Notes under the pieces: model-generated
What the model saw: the letters and a program-made list of their open reading frames with translations, nothing else
Told to the model about the DNA's origin: nothing
Database searches by the model: none
Program-made: the position numbers and the translations under genes
Part shown: piece after piece, positions 22,701 to 37,700 of the stretch
Layout: every line of letters begins with the position of its first letter
Position numbering within the stretch: the first letter of the stretch is position 1
NCBI RefSeq assembly: GCF_001949145.1
Contig: NW_019091373.1
Location: 2,663,628-2,727,627, forward strand
DNA length: 64,000 nucleotides
Source: Acanthaster planci
Taxonomy: Eukaryota > Echinodermata > Asteroidea > Valvatida > Acanthasteridae
Direction of reading: 5' to 3'

Positions 22701-25700
22701 CAGTGATTGCGTCTTCACGCCACTGCCTGCTGCGCTTTCATGTTGGCTTATGCTGCTCTTCAGGCTTAATTTAGTCTTGAGACTTGTTTGCAGTTCAAGA
22801 AGGTTTTCACATGTACACTGTACGTGTACTGTATGTACAGTACATGTGGGCCTGCTGGTACATGTACATACATGTACAGTACATATATGTACATGTTCTT
22901 GTCCATGTATAAACTGAACATTGCCTTGTGTGTATCAAATTGATGGGCGTCAAAGGCAATTTCTGTAACTCTGGTGTTGGTCTTGGTGAGAGTTTATGAT
23001 TAATATACCGGTACGTAACTTAAATCACAGTGTTATACTGCAGTTGCTTCAGCATATTAATAACAACCACTTCAGATCCATGGCTTTGCACCATGTTTAT
23101 TTGTGTTAGTGTGGCCCAGAACTGTCAGACACTTGATAAAGCTATCCGTCTGAACATCTCTGATATTTCGGAGTGCAATCTGGCAAGCTCTGATGAAGGT
23201 ACAGTACGTTTGATTGATGCCAAAGAGATGCACTCAGCTATGTGTTTCCTCACTCATGCTCACCACGCTTTAGAATTTATTCACGTCCTGGTCAAAGAGA
23301 ACGTTGGGGTGGGTATTTTGTGGTGCATGACTCACCTAACCCCCCCCCAGTCCCCACTCCCAACTCACAAAGGGCATCTGCCATGTTCAATCCAGCACTT
23401 ACTCAGATGCCCCCTAGTCATAAAGTCTGCTGTGATTGCTACATGTACATGTAAAAAAATATCCATTAGTCAAATTTTCATTGTCCAATTGTTCAAGTTA
23501 GCATCTTGGGAGACTGAGCTGAAAGAAACCCCCATCTGCCCGGGTGCTCCAAGAGGATGTTCTCCCCTGGCTGCATTGATGCAGTATAGAAGGAGGAAAG
23601 GATGTTATTTCATCCTTGTCCTTTTCTCAAGAGCACTGACCCTTCTCATCCAACCCTCCCCCCCACACGCACATACATTTCTGGCACTCTCCCTTTATCT
23701 CCTGTCAGCTGTGGGCCCAATCTGTCAAGTTGCGACATTCCCTCAGGGCAGTACTATGGGTCTTTCTTGGGTGGAGCTTTGCTAGTCTCCTTAAAATGTC
23801 CTGGAGCTCATGTACATGTAGGCTTGATCAGAGACTTTTTCCTTGACATCATCTTTCGAAATTTATACACAGTGTACATGTACACGTACACATGTACGGA
23901 TACATGTGTGTACATGTATGTGTACATACAGTGTACGGTACATGTTGTTCCATTCAGCTGTGCCTGTATAGTAGGCCTTTACTGTACATGTACATGTACT
24001 GTACACGTACATGTACAATGTACTGTACATGAACTGTACATGTACATGTATGATATACCGGTAGTACATGCACATGCATACACCAGTACAGTCCAGGTGT
24101 GTAAATTTATATCTTTATATGCTATTTTAAGTATTGGTATTGAGCCATTGTTAAATTCATGTAAACTGATACCTGGTGTAGGAAGCCAAATCATAAAATA
24201 GGAACCAACCCCCCAGGTGTTTTTTATTTGCATGGGCACATGTCTAACTATTGATAGATGATGGGTGTCCTGCTCATTTGTCTTATGCACTCTAAATTTA
24301 AAACACTTGGACATTCTGTGGCCTGCAGTAATTCCCATTTCTTTGGAACAAACAAATCACAGTTTGCATATCACTTCCTCCCACACCTGTTCCAATATGT
24401 CACTTCCCTATTGCCTGGTCAGTCCTGCCAATGACCGGCAGCCATATTGCAGGAGAGAATTTCTTGGGGGGGGGGGCATTGATGGGTTTGGTGTTTTGGC
24501 AAGATGCAGACTGTACATGATGCATGGCGCGTTACAGTGTGGTATCTCTCGTAGGAATAGTAAAAATCAGTCCTGGCAGAGATGCAAGATAATAACACAC
24601 CGCCTGGCTGTGGTGTGGTTTACTCCCCAAATGCAGGCAGGTGCTTCCTTTGTTGGTGAAACAAGGATTGACAACAAAGATGGCAAATTTATCAACATGG
24701 AAGTTATCAAACTGAGCTCAGGCAAGGCAGGCAAATGTGACAAGGCCGTGGCATATTGTGCTGCGAAGGTGAAAATCTGCACTTCATGTCTGGTGCATTA
24801 TTGCTCTTTAATATCGTTGATCCCTGTGAAAAAAGGTCTGGCCCATATTCCAAAGGTTTCCTGTCAGTGAAATGCCAGCAGATGTTTGCTTTACGTCACG
24901 CACAAATGTTCGTACACATTTTGTACGTACATGTATGGGGTACATGTGTCATAAATGAATGGTTGGGTCCCCCCCCCCAAAAAAAAATCAATAAAAAAGA
25001 GCTATTTCAGTAATACTAATACCGGTGCGTACTACCAAAACAGCTAAAAATGAAACCAGTTTGCCCAATTATGAACTACATGTACATGTATCAAACAACA
25101 TTTATAGGTACCGGTACCATAATACGGTCAAACCCTTATTTGCTCAATGGTCCCAAATCATCAAAAAATTTGTCGAAGACGGAAGGAATTCAGGTGAACT
25201 GCTTTGTAATAGTTTGTGAACTTTTGTCCCCAAGAGTGTCTCATAGCATTTTTTTTTGGGGGGGGGGTTGAAATACCCTGCACATGTACATGTGCTGGTA
25301 GTACTCACACACATTTCTCATGCATATGTGACCCACTCTGCAAAAAAGGGTAATAAGTCGCGTATTGCCAAAACACGTGATGGCCTGTTCTATTTGGAGA
25401 GGGCAAATCTTCAGAAACATGATTTTGTGTTTTTCCATTAATAGCCTCTATAACATTTATGGTTTCAGAATTTGTGACTACAAACATGGATACTGATGAA
25501 TAAAGATGAAAAATTGATCATTCAGTAGGAAATCCTACATAGCATTGTGTTTCCAAGCACTACATGTTCTGAGCTTGTTCTTGAAAAGTGCTTTTATTGA
25601 ATCCCAAATTACAAATGTCTACATGTCTATCTCTGCACGACAGGGGTCATTCATCAAATTGTAGCTTTTGATGTACAAAATCTAAATTATTATTCTTAAA

Positions 25701-28700
25701 ATCACTAAATTATTACCCACTTTTCTAGAGCCGGTCACATACTGTACATGTATGTTCGAGTAATCTATAAGACTGTGTAAATATTCAACCTGCTATTAAT
25801 TTGTTTTATTGATGCACAGGTAATCCTCATTATGTTTGTGTATAGACAAAGACGTGGTAGATAATGAAGAATTTTAATTTCAACATGATATTGATATATA
25901 CATGTATATACTTGATGTAACATAAGAAATTGATACTGTGTTTTGAGAATGCTTTGACTGATACATGTATAAAAAAATATATGTACTTGAACTGAACTTA
26001 CATGCACAGTAAGCATACATACAACAGGGATGAAAGCAGTTTTCTTAGTCGTCATCTATACATACCGGTAAATGTACATAAACACTGAGGAAAGTATGAA
26101 AAACAGTTATTTTCTTTTAAAGGCTAATGGACATGTCGGCCTACATGTATGCGTCACGGTGTATTTACATGTACATTATTTACATGGACATTGAACATGT
26201 ACATGTATGTGGTACATCGTTGAAAACTGCAGTATCAGTTGGGACACTCTGAAAGGGTGATGGGAACCATTGAAAGAGGTACATGTACATGTATACATAT
26301 TTGTGCACTTCTGCTAAATTCTGTACTGTACATGTACAACATCTTGAACCTCAATCCATTAACTGGTACCGGTACATGTATCATAATCACCATGCTAAAC
26401 TTTTACATGATGTTAAGACTGGTTCTATCATTGAGGAAGGAACCTACATGTACATGTACATGTACGAGTAGAGCTCCTCCATAGTTTTACTTAGTGAAGA
26501 GCTTCAGCAAACTTACATGTCGGCCTATATCACAGGATTTTTCCAACTGAAGTTCTGAACAGATGTTCTGAAGTTGCCAACAGACTGGGGGTACAGGTAC
26601 ATGTACATTGTACATGTACCTGTTAAACATTAGTTCTTTTTGTAGCAGTGAGTCATACCAGTACATGTACATTTACATGTATGGGTCAGTGAAATTGGAA
26701 AAAGGACCTGTAATTTGATTACGATAGTTCTGTGTATACACATTACCAGGTACATGTACATGCTACCCCAGTTGTTGGATTCATGACATACCGTAATGCC
26801 TACCCATGCAAGATTGGTGCCCCTCAAATCATGTGTTGAGTGCACAAATGATGTGTGCAATTCCAGGAATGCACCTTGGGAGTTGGAGTACATGTGGTAG
26901 TATTTGAGAGGGCAGTGTGGTCCAGCATTCAGTGCCCCTTCTGCTGGGAAGGAGCGTGGATCCTTGACAGATGCATTTTGATGGGAGACAGTGGTCTCAA
27001 TTAATGCCACAGATGGTTTGTCTTTCTGTGAGAGCCATCTGCCAATTGAAATTTCAAAAGTTTGCACAGACATCTGTTTTCTTGGATGGGTGTCTCTCCT
27101 TTTTTTTGGTGGTCAATGTAATATGTGTTAAATGTTGCTTGGTTTGTGGTTCACCGTAGGTCAGAGGATGAGGAAGAGCGAAGGGATGCAAGAAGATCTC
27201 AAGGTGAGTAGGACATTTCAAAAATTTTATTGAAGTAATAAATGGAATGAAGGACGTTAGCTCTTGTCATGCTCGGTACACGTTATCAGCTTGGGATGAT
27301 CAAATACCTTGAAAAGTTGAAAACCAACAAGGTAGTAATTAATGTACCGTAAATTCATGTTTTGTCAAAAATGACAGAATCTTACATGTAAGTAAACCAT
27401 ATGAGGCATTATTGGTCACGTGACGAAAGTTACTTCTGGCAATCTACCGGTACCGTACACCAGGCAACCTCAGGAGAGCACTTTTTTGTCACATACGGTA
27501 CAAGTACGGCTCATGTACAGTTTACATGTATGTACGTTCCACATGTTCATGTGGAGGTGTATGAACGTGAAGTGTCTGGTTCTACCATGGGTTGCATTTC
27601 TGCTGGGGCAGGTTCTACATGTACAAAGTCTTCAAAAACACATGTTCTCCAAGTCCATACTGTCAACAATTACAAATTAAAGGAACCAGTCCATGTACAT
27701 ACATGTACTGGTGCAAGCTGTTGCTTTCTGCCTGGTAAAGTGGTACAGTGTATCTGCTATTCATCACCCCTTATTCATTCTGTAAATACAGTAACTGAGC
27801 TTCATTATGCATTTATTCTTAGACCAAACAAAATATACTTGTGCTTCCTATTACATTGAAAGAAAACTAGGTTGGGTAGCTGGGTACCAGTAGTACATGT
27901 ATCTTTTTTTTTCTTAAGTTTTTGGGTCAAAAATTGGAGCGGTGAGAATTTTGATGGTTCATGAAAATGTAAGGTTTCAATTCGAATATGACAAGTAGCA
28001 AAAACTTGAATGTAATATCTATGGTCAAGTGGCTTAAAATGTCTGTTGAGAAGCAGGTTGGGTTTGAATAACACGTACAGAAATTATTCTCTCAAGTATC
28101 TGTAAAAACATGCCCTCATCTGCAAAAACATGCCTTCATTTACATGAAATGAAGGACAAAGAATTTGACCTAATTATTTTACTTATTGAAATGTGAGTGC
28201 ATTTCCCAAATTCTAAGGCCAAAGCTCCTCCCCCAGCTCACAGTGTGCTTTCCACCGCCATGACACGTGCAAGCACAACGTGCAAGCTTCAAGTACAACG
28301 TGCGTGATGTGATACATGTATATAGTCTGGGCCCCAGTCTGCTTTTGCGTTTAATATCAATGATACTTTTAGTTTACGTACAATGAGCAGATGAAATACA
28401 CAAACAAATAGTTAAACTCTGAACAGACCCTGCGTAAAATCCATGTTTATGGTTACTATGGTATGCATTTATGGTATGCTTGATCATGATCACACCGATA
28501 ACTACCATGAGACCAATTAACATGGGAGAAAAACATCAAATTTTCAAGCCCCAAAATGTCAAAATCTAAAACAATTTCAAAGCTTTGTGTATAAAAATAA
28601 GCATGAGGGTAGGCAACAGTATATTTCATAAAAGTTTTTTTTCAATAAAAAAATTAAGGTTGGCGTGATTTGCTAGGTTAGGGCAGATAACCTGAAGCAC

Positions 28701-31700
28701 AACTATTATTTGTTTGGCCTCATCATGATGTGTAGAAAATACAGACATGTAAACCAAATGACCAATAGAATGTCTTACTTGGTGGGCGGGGGACACTGAT
28801 TTAATCAATACACCCAATTAGCAATCGGCCTACTTTACTACAGGAAATTTTCAAAATTCCTTTTGAAAGATTCACTGTTAATTTGGAAGAAATTATGAGA
28901 AAAATCCACTGGGATTGTTCATGTACATGTTTAGGGTTGTAAAGGGAGAGCATTAGTTCATGCTGTTTGGATTCAATGTTGTCATTGTAGCTTAGCTTAT
29001 TAGCTTTAACATTCCAATGTGGTTTCTCCTCACTAAATCCAGAATTATTGAACTAAAGACAATTACCGGTACATGTACAGGTATTTTTGCGGACATTTCA
29101 GTTCGGTCATGTTAACAGTTAATGCGTTGTTGGTTTTGCATATGAATTTTGCTGATTGTAAAAACGGTGAACTTTGAACTATGAGTATTAAAGGTTAACA
29201 GAAATCGAAAACATTCAGTTCACGTGAAGTATTTCAAAATAACAATAAATATGGTAGTAAGCATTTCAAAAACATCATAAATTCAATGTTTACCCCATTA
29301 ATTGTGACACCAAAATGAATAAAACGATCCTGCATTTCCCCGCCCACAAATAATCCCCTTTTGGCCGTTCACGCTCCCAGGCTGATTTGATGATGTCATC
29401 GGCAGAACGCCTACATGTACAGGCAAACACTGTTTCATTTCAAGAAATACACGGTAGGACTGTGTCTTTTAATTTCTACCCTTAGATACATGTACATGTA
29501 CATTCATGCTACATGTACACTGTACATGTATGGTGTGGCATGGTGACTGATCTGGTACTGATCATGTACCGGTACATGTACATTGTACACTAGTAGTACA
29601 TGTACATGTATGTATCATATTTTTGGACCCAAGTACATGTACATATATGTACTTGTCAATATTTCCTGCCGGAACTGATAAGCACCGATTGAAATTTGAC
29701 TAATTATACCTAGGTTAATATACAATGTACAGATATCAACTTGCTGTTTGCATTCCCCACCACTGAGCCTGGGCCCGGGCCCCACGCACTCTCTGAGCAT
29801 CTGACTACAGGTTGCTGTTAATGCTGTGTGGGACAAGCCTGACTGCAGTGGTTGATCATTGGAGGTGTGTACTCATCCGTACAGTGAGTCACTGCATTGG
29901 CATCAGGGCAACCCTCCTCCAACATCTAACTGCACTGGGTACTGTAGTAGTTGCACTGTACCCCCAGTACATGGACTTTGTGGGAGTGCTGCTCAGACTG
30001 CTCTGGAGAACTGAACAGACATGTTGGGCACTTCAGTTTGCTCTTATAAATAAGGAACTGATGTACATGTAATGTATGCACGTACCGGTACTGTTCATCC
30101 TCTGATGATCATCTACACTTGTACAGATTCATGCACTATACGTATAAGTACATGTACATACTACTAGCATATGTACATCTACTGGTACACCGGTACTCCC
30201 TGTTGGAACTTGGATATTGGATATAATGTGCAACAAGTGTTTGTCTCTAGATGTTTATGAAGTGTCAGTGGAAGCCTTGGAAGGTACAGAGTGAGTAGCT
30301 GGCTCCCCTTCATTTCCAGTTACAAATCTGTCCAAGGTTAATAAGTTTAAACTACAGTCTACCGATGAATATGGTAAGTGTAACAATGCTGATTTGGTGT
30401 CTTGTACCGTATATATTGAACATAGCCTGTATACCACCAGTACCTGTTGTGCACGGACAACATCATGAACCATTCTACGGTACCAGTAGTCGTACAGACA
30501 GTGAAATAGTCTTCTACTTTGCCTATGGTACAGTGCATGTTTACAGAATGAAAACCTGTTAGTTTGTTCTTCTCCCGTGGTTGTTCTGAATTTCAAACAG
30601 TGATACATCTTGGTACCAAAAGTGTAAAGCAGTATGTACAGTGTACATGTAAACATGCACAGTACGTGTACTGTACATAGAGGTACATATACATGTACAT
30701 GTACTATACATGTATGTACTGTACATGTATATGTGTGAGCCTATCCATTTTGTGGTCAAACTGAGATTCAGAGTCAAGCTTCGGTCTTCGCTGGCAGATT
30801 TTTGGTACAGAGAAAATACGGGAAGAGTGCCATACCGATAAGTGTATAAAGCCAAAATTCTCTTTGTTTTGGTTTTTTCTTTTTTAGAATTAATTTTTGA
30901 ATGAAAGACCTGTTTTTTCTGGTTGGTTCAAATGCTTTATCTTATTTCTTCCAAGAGTACCTAAATGTACAAGTGAAAAATTTAAATATACATGTACATG
31001 TAGGACATGTACCAATATACATGTATATAAAAGATTGTTTGTTGCTGAATTTGTCTGTGTTGTTACGAATTGACTGGTATTCACATTGCTACTTGAAGTA
31101 AATTTTAAAAAGTTCTGTAACCCATTAATGAAAAAAGGTTCTTTTGGGAATTGTTTGCCCACATCCTGTCTATTAAATCCTTTTTGTTCCTGCACATGCA
31201 TTCCGGTATTGGGTTTCTGAGTGAGTGATTTTGGCATAGTGCTGCCAGTGTATCATTCGTGTAACAGCAATCTGTCCTTTGAAACCCAAGTCCCACCTGT
31301 CTGGCACCACAAATCTCTTGATTTTCTTGAGTTACAAGCACCGTGATGGAGCGGAGACTGCTGCTTTCATTTTGCAGACTTTGCCCAGGAAGAAACAGGA
31401 AATTTTCCTGAGGGTCGCTAGACCATTTTTAGATGAGGGAGGGAGGGGAGGTCCATTGTGAATTTGTTGACGGACTGTTCCGTTTGCAAATCAAATGTAG
31501 GAAGGTGAAAAATCTTTTACATATTCACTTTTTTCACTTTTTGAAATATAAACATGTTTCTAAATATAGATGTTTGTTTACATACCGGTATGTCTGCCCC
31601 TAAATATTAAAAAATCAGGCTGTCATTTTGCTTTGGATATTTGTACTTGACACTTAATTCACTTGAAATTTCTTTATATAACACACACACCGGTACAACT

Positions 31701-34700
31701 CACTACATGTGAGCCATCCACAGTTTTCTTGACTGAGGCAACAGAGGTCAATAAATTGAACAGTGCCATAGATGTATGCATTTAGGAACGCACTGTCCAT
31801 TTCACTCAATGTCTGTCTGATTGAGTAGTACGTTCTCGTAAACTCTACCTACATGTGCGTAGAGTCTACGTAACTGGTGCGTCTGTACTATTAATAAACG
31901 TCTCACTATTCTATTGTAGGCATTTTCAAGGCCGTAAAATATATGATATTTTCCATAAATATTATGGATTCCATTGTATGTGGTCTGTATCTGCAGCTGC
32001 CTGACCACCTGGCCATCTTGTTTGGCAGACTGTATTCATGATGCCCTAATCGCTAATATCTGTAAAGAGTGTGTAGCCCCTTTACGAGACTGATGAATGT
32101 TTTTCCCTTCGTCAAATGCATTTTGGCATTCATACCGTACTAAATTTGTGCCTTCAGATGTACATGTAATGTACGTGTACTTGAATGAATTACAGCATGT
32201 ACATGTACCGGTACATGTATGTGAATATTTTGTACATGTATTTGTTAAGGAACTGTATGGGTACAGTACATGTACATGTGTGTACCACGGCATCGGTACA
32301 GTTCACAGGAGTAATCACCGTTTGCAAGCTTTTAGGGTAATCACAGTGTAAAGACGTTTTTCAATAACAATAAAGGTTTTAATGATTAGAAAAAACATTG
32401 ACATGGGCTGGGTACTGATGTACGAGTATACAGCTGCTGCCTCAAAGTTGAGGGAGAAATGAAGAACTTGTGTAAATTAAGAGGGAATCTAGGGGGATAT
32501 GTACATGTACAATGTAGGATAGATTTCATACCGGTATATTGAGGAGGAATGTTTGTACAGGTCTGTGTACAACCTCAGTATTTACTGATGCTCACTCTTG
32601 GTCCTTTGTACCAGTTTCGGGTACACGTACATGTATGTACCCCGGTGTACATGTACATGTGCTGTACATGTACATGTACAGTACGTACATGTGTGAATGA
32701 TAATACTAGTCTAACTTAGGCATTTTGTTACCAAGCAGTGGCAGTTTGTACAGTACATGAAGGACAGCATGTGAACATTGGTGTGTGCACACATGGCATA
32801 GAAGTGTGCATGACTGATGTACATGTAGTTCTTTGTATGTAGGCGTACATGTACATGTACAAATTTGTGCAGAGCTGTGCCCAGCATCTTTCTGTGGGTG
32901 CCACAAATAGTGCATGAGGGCATGTACCGGTACATGTAGGCTGTATGGTTTTTGTGCCATCTCATTAATATTATGCATACACTTGTGTATAGATTTAGTC
33001 ACTGCAGGGAAGACATGACTAGAAACAAAAGATGCCATGAAGCCACACATGATACTAGAAAATGGTACATTCAACTTTTTAACCCAGGCCCCTAAAAAAG
33101 TACATGTGGGACAGTGCAGGTGATCTTTTGAAAAGGAAATATGGTACCAGGCTCAGACTGGCATTTAACTTGTTCACAAGTGGTCAAGTTAGCCTGGACT
33201 AGTTTTGAAAAGCTACAACTTACATGTATATTCAGTAAAATATAAGCCATTGGAATGTTGGTATTAAGTTATTCCATTTGTATGGGGGAATGTGCACCCC
33301 TCACTGCATTCAGCAGTTATCCTTGTCAAGTGCGCTATGGCTAACAGGTCCTCCTCCCCCCATTAATCATTCATGCACATCCTTTTTATGACAGGAACCA
33401 GCTTCTGTATGATCTGCATACCTGACCTTTTGTGCGGTAGTGGTTAGGATCGATCTGCCCTGATCAATGCCTTTCCCCCCCTGCAATCACTCAGTTCCTT
33501 CTGCAGGGTGGCAGCTCTGAACTGTTGGCCCAATCCCCCCTGTCTGGGGCTAAACAATGCCCTATGTTGGCACGCAACAAATCAATGTGGGGCTTTTGTG
33601 GAGAGAAGGTATTGTGGGTGACAGGGGCATGACCAGTGGTTGGCACTGGATAAAGTCACTTCAAGGGCCATACATGTACAGTGTATGTGTACATGTACAC
33701 TGTGTCAAAGGGAAGAGATTACAAAATCAACAATACATGTATCCCCACCAGTCTCCCCCAACGTTCTACACCTTACATACATGTACATGCATGGTACATG
33801 TACTTAAGCATTTCACCCCCACCCCATCCTACGCCTGAGCACATAGACATGCACCGGTAACTACTCCTAAAATGTGAGCCAAATGCAAACACATGAATAC
33901 AGTTCATCTTGATGTCGTGTTGGCAAATGGAAGGAACAGATTTGACGTAAAGATCTTCAGGAGCATTGGTGCATAATCTCATGAGAATTGATCAGCTCAT
34001 TCTTCTGTTGTCATTGTATGAGTTGTCCTGAGGTGTCGGTATGCGGGCCTCGGCAAGTAGCCGATATACTGGTAAATATTTTGTATGACTACTGGTATCT
34101 TGAATCAAGAGTTAAGAGCTGTGTCACTCAAATAACTCAGTATACATGTATATTTGAGTAATTTCTGTCCGATCAAACATAAGATATTCTTGGAATCATT
34201 TTAAAATGTTTGTGTGAATGAATAATAAACTTTGTGTGATAAAAAGTACATGTACTGGTACTGTAGCTATACACACATGTATCTGTACATGTACTGTACA
34301 TGTAGTGTGCATTTGGTGGTTTAGCCGCCTTGATAAGCTTGCTGGTCATCACACTTGTAAGTTTTGGTTTGGTAGTTGCCACATTCATGTGACCAAATTC
34401 TGCACGTTTTCAAAAACCTTCTAAAATGGCTGCAATGTTCAGAATCCATTGGACTGATTTTTACCGGTAGGTATGCATCTTGTCCATATCTGTGAATATT
34501 GGTGAGCGTGTACATACACAATTGCTTCTCATTGCAGACTACCCTACGTGCATCACAAATTTGAAAAGTGCCAGTCTTTTTTAAAATAATATAATAACAT
34601 AATGTGTTTATCTCCACTTTCACACAAGTTGACTATACCAATTGTTAAAAAAGACGTGGGCTGGATAAAAAATACACTGTACTGTTATTGATAGGACAGG

Positions 34701-37700
34701 CAAGCAGCCTGAGACTTGTAAAAGGTATCCTCTAAGTCTGTGCATTAAATAGTTTTTATACTGTACTCCTTTGTACAATTTATTTTTTTGTGTAGGACAG
34801 ACAAAGGTTGCAAATTTTTTCCACTATTTCCTGTGAAGAATATAGTTCTACAATGCTGCACAGTACAGGCAGGCGACAGGGATCCATCCTGCATATCTGA
34901 ATACAACCACCTTGTTTCTGTGAAGGGGTGACTTTTTTTTTCTTGGAGGTGATGCAAACTGCACATTTCAGTGAGTGACATCTATTGTTCGAAGGTTCCA
35001 GACAGTGCTAGGAGTGCCGGAGGGTATTGAGGGGGAAATAAGCACATGACCTTATCTCTCTTCATGTACAAATACATGTCACAATGAACCATTCTGTGGA
35101 TGACTGAAGACACATTCCTTAGCGATAAAACACACTGTACGTGTATGGTCCGCTATCTAAATGTAGTTCAAAGTTTACATGTATAAGGTACTGTATATGC
35201 CGAAGTCATGCAACACAGACTCCTAGTACGTGTACATTTACATGTGGAGACATGTACATACTTATACATGTACATGTACAGTGTACCCGTGTACATGTAC
35301 CGTATGTGCCTCATCCATACAGTATCCTTGATGCACCTCATCCATACATGTACATGTACAGGATTAGTACACGCTTGAACATGACTGCAATTGTTCATGT
35401 GGGAGTGATTATAAAAGCATGTCAAGTATTGAATATTAAGGGGGAAAGTTTGAAATGAATGTAATTTCTTTCCTCCACAAATGCATATTTACTCACAATG
35501 TGTAGGAATTTACAGTATTCCTTTGAAACTACATACATGTACATACATGTGCACATACATGCGTAATTTTCAAAAACTGCACTCTAAGAAGTTCTGAGTT
35601 TTTCTCAATTTACTGACTGACTCAAGAACCACAGAATATGCGCTTCTACAAACTGGACTTGTTTGGGAACTGTCTGACAAGTATGGAAATGTTTATCTGA
35701 GACGATATGCATGTGTGCCTCAGATTGGCAATAAAAATGGTAATGTGGTTACCGTGGAAACACGATACTGAGTGTTATGATGCTGTGTCCATAATTTATT
35801 AAGTTTTGATTATTTGATGAATTTTCTTAATTTCACCATTTTCCCTCACAGATCTTTGCCGACTGATCTGAGGAGAATGGCTTCTCAAATTCGTAATATT
35901 AATACATGTGTTTTGTTCTAGATGAAAAGTTTACATAAATGTACTAAACCATTGTTCTCTGACATGTTCCGGTAGGTATGTTCATGTACACACACAGTAT
36001 GTACTGTACATGTACATTGTATTGTAAGTTACTGGATTTGTGTACACGGAGGTTATAAATTTAGCAGTGTTGTTACCAGTACCATACAAATAAATGTAAT
36101 CTTGTGTGAAATTTACTGTATTTTTATTTTTGGTTTGGTTGAAAACCACATGCATTGTCAGTGCATACTTTGGTACTCAGTGATGTAGAATGGACAACAA
36201 ACCGCACCACAGTGTAAGCAAACAACCCACAACAAGAGAGTTCAAAGGTGAAACCAACACATCGGAGTTTCTTGGATTCTGGTTTGCCAAATATTTTGCA
36301 GGTTACGAGTCCCTCTGGAATTCGGGATGAAGCTCTTTGAGTGTGATGATGACGAAGATGACATTGTTCATTCACCCAGGCTCAGAGAGGCAGTTTAAAG
36401 TCAGTGTTTACATTATGGTTCCAGTCAACCTCTTTTGTTCTTCTCTGGAGGGAAATAAAATGGTGAAATTGACCCTGTCAATTGAAGTGCTGTTTGTAAT
36501 AGAAAACGTCCCATCAATATACACTTGTACATGTACTCTTAGGCTGGACTATTGAAGCTGGTGATGTTGAAGTACAGTCAGGATGAAAGAAAACAATAAA
36601 CCCGTAACACTTCTGTTTGTACATTCTCTCTAAAAAGACTTGTTTAAGTTTTTCAAATTTTTTTTTAGGATAATAATATTTTTACTAGAATACAATACTA
36701 ATTGGTCGGCCTAAATTGTACATATTAAAAATGCAGCGTGAACGTGTACATGTACTTGTACATTGAGCAAAACATTTCAGTACCCTAAATTGGCATGTAC
36801 ATGTACGGTACTGGCAGGTACCATATATTGTACAACAGTGTACAGTATACATGTACATATACATGTATTATGACATACATTGTACATGTACTGAATGTTT
36901 ACTGTACACTGTACATGTACATTCTCTGTCCTTTGAAATCTGAGCAAGATGGCCAAAATGCCAGCACCAAATCTGCCATACTTTCCACGTACTTACTTTT
37001 GGCCATATACTGTGCATGTATTTTAGTTTTTGGGTCTCAGAAAAATGATTGTTCAGCATAATACTAAGGTTGGCAGAGGTCCCACAAGGGGTGATTTATT
37101 ATTATAATGGCAGACTAGCCATGTGGTGGTGGCCCATTAGAGTAGTCATTATTCTGAGTTGGTTCTGAGGGACTTCTTAAGCAGTGGAGTAGTTTTTTTA
37201 TGGCGGGGCAGAGGTTGAAAATTATCACCTGGTGAAAAATGAGGGTACAAAAATTTGGGAGAAGGGTAAGATTTGTATGAAAAAAGAGCATTTTCAATAA
37301 TCTTCAGAGACATTGTTTAAAAGTTGCTACCTGTACATGAAGGCCTACTCGGGTAATGTTTGATTTTAAATTCAAGGCAATCCAAACTCAAGTTTTTTCT
37401 TTTACATCTAAAAGCTTTAAAATACCGACTTAAGTGTGAAGGGGTTTCATTGTACATGTGTGAGCCTAATCCCATGGAGTTTTGGCAATGGGTATACCAG
37501 TAAGTTAAGTTTGAAAATGAAATCTTGGTGGGTACATGTATGAGTAGACCTTCAAGCCAGTTTGGCCGACTGGAAAAACCGACATTGCATCAGTGAGACG
37601 GTAGATGAGCATGCTACCAAATAAACTAATGAAAAAGACAAGTATGGTGTAGGCCTATATGGGAACATATACTTGTGTGTGAAAACTATTTCACTCCAAG

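Larger units (their letters stand above)
16097..27159 (+). other. ASPP intron (11,063 bases)
   Basis: Bounded by GTTGGG and ccgtag. It contains the CpG-rich patch 17885-18060, the inverted-repeat element 19360-19914, the hairpin at 21001, the candidate alternative promoter and exon at 21.2-21.8 kb, long unassigned open frames at 23030-24870, and several TACATG tracts. Confidence 0.8.
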
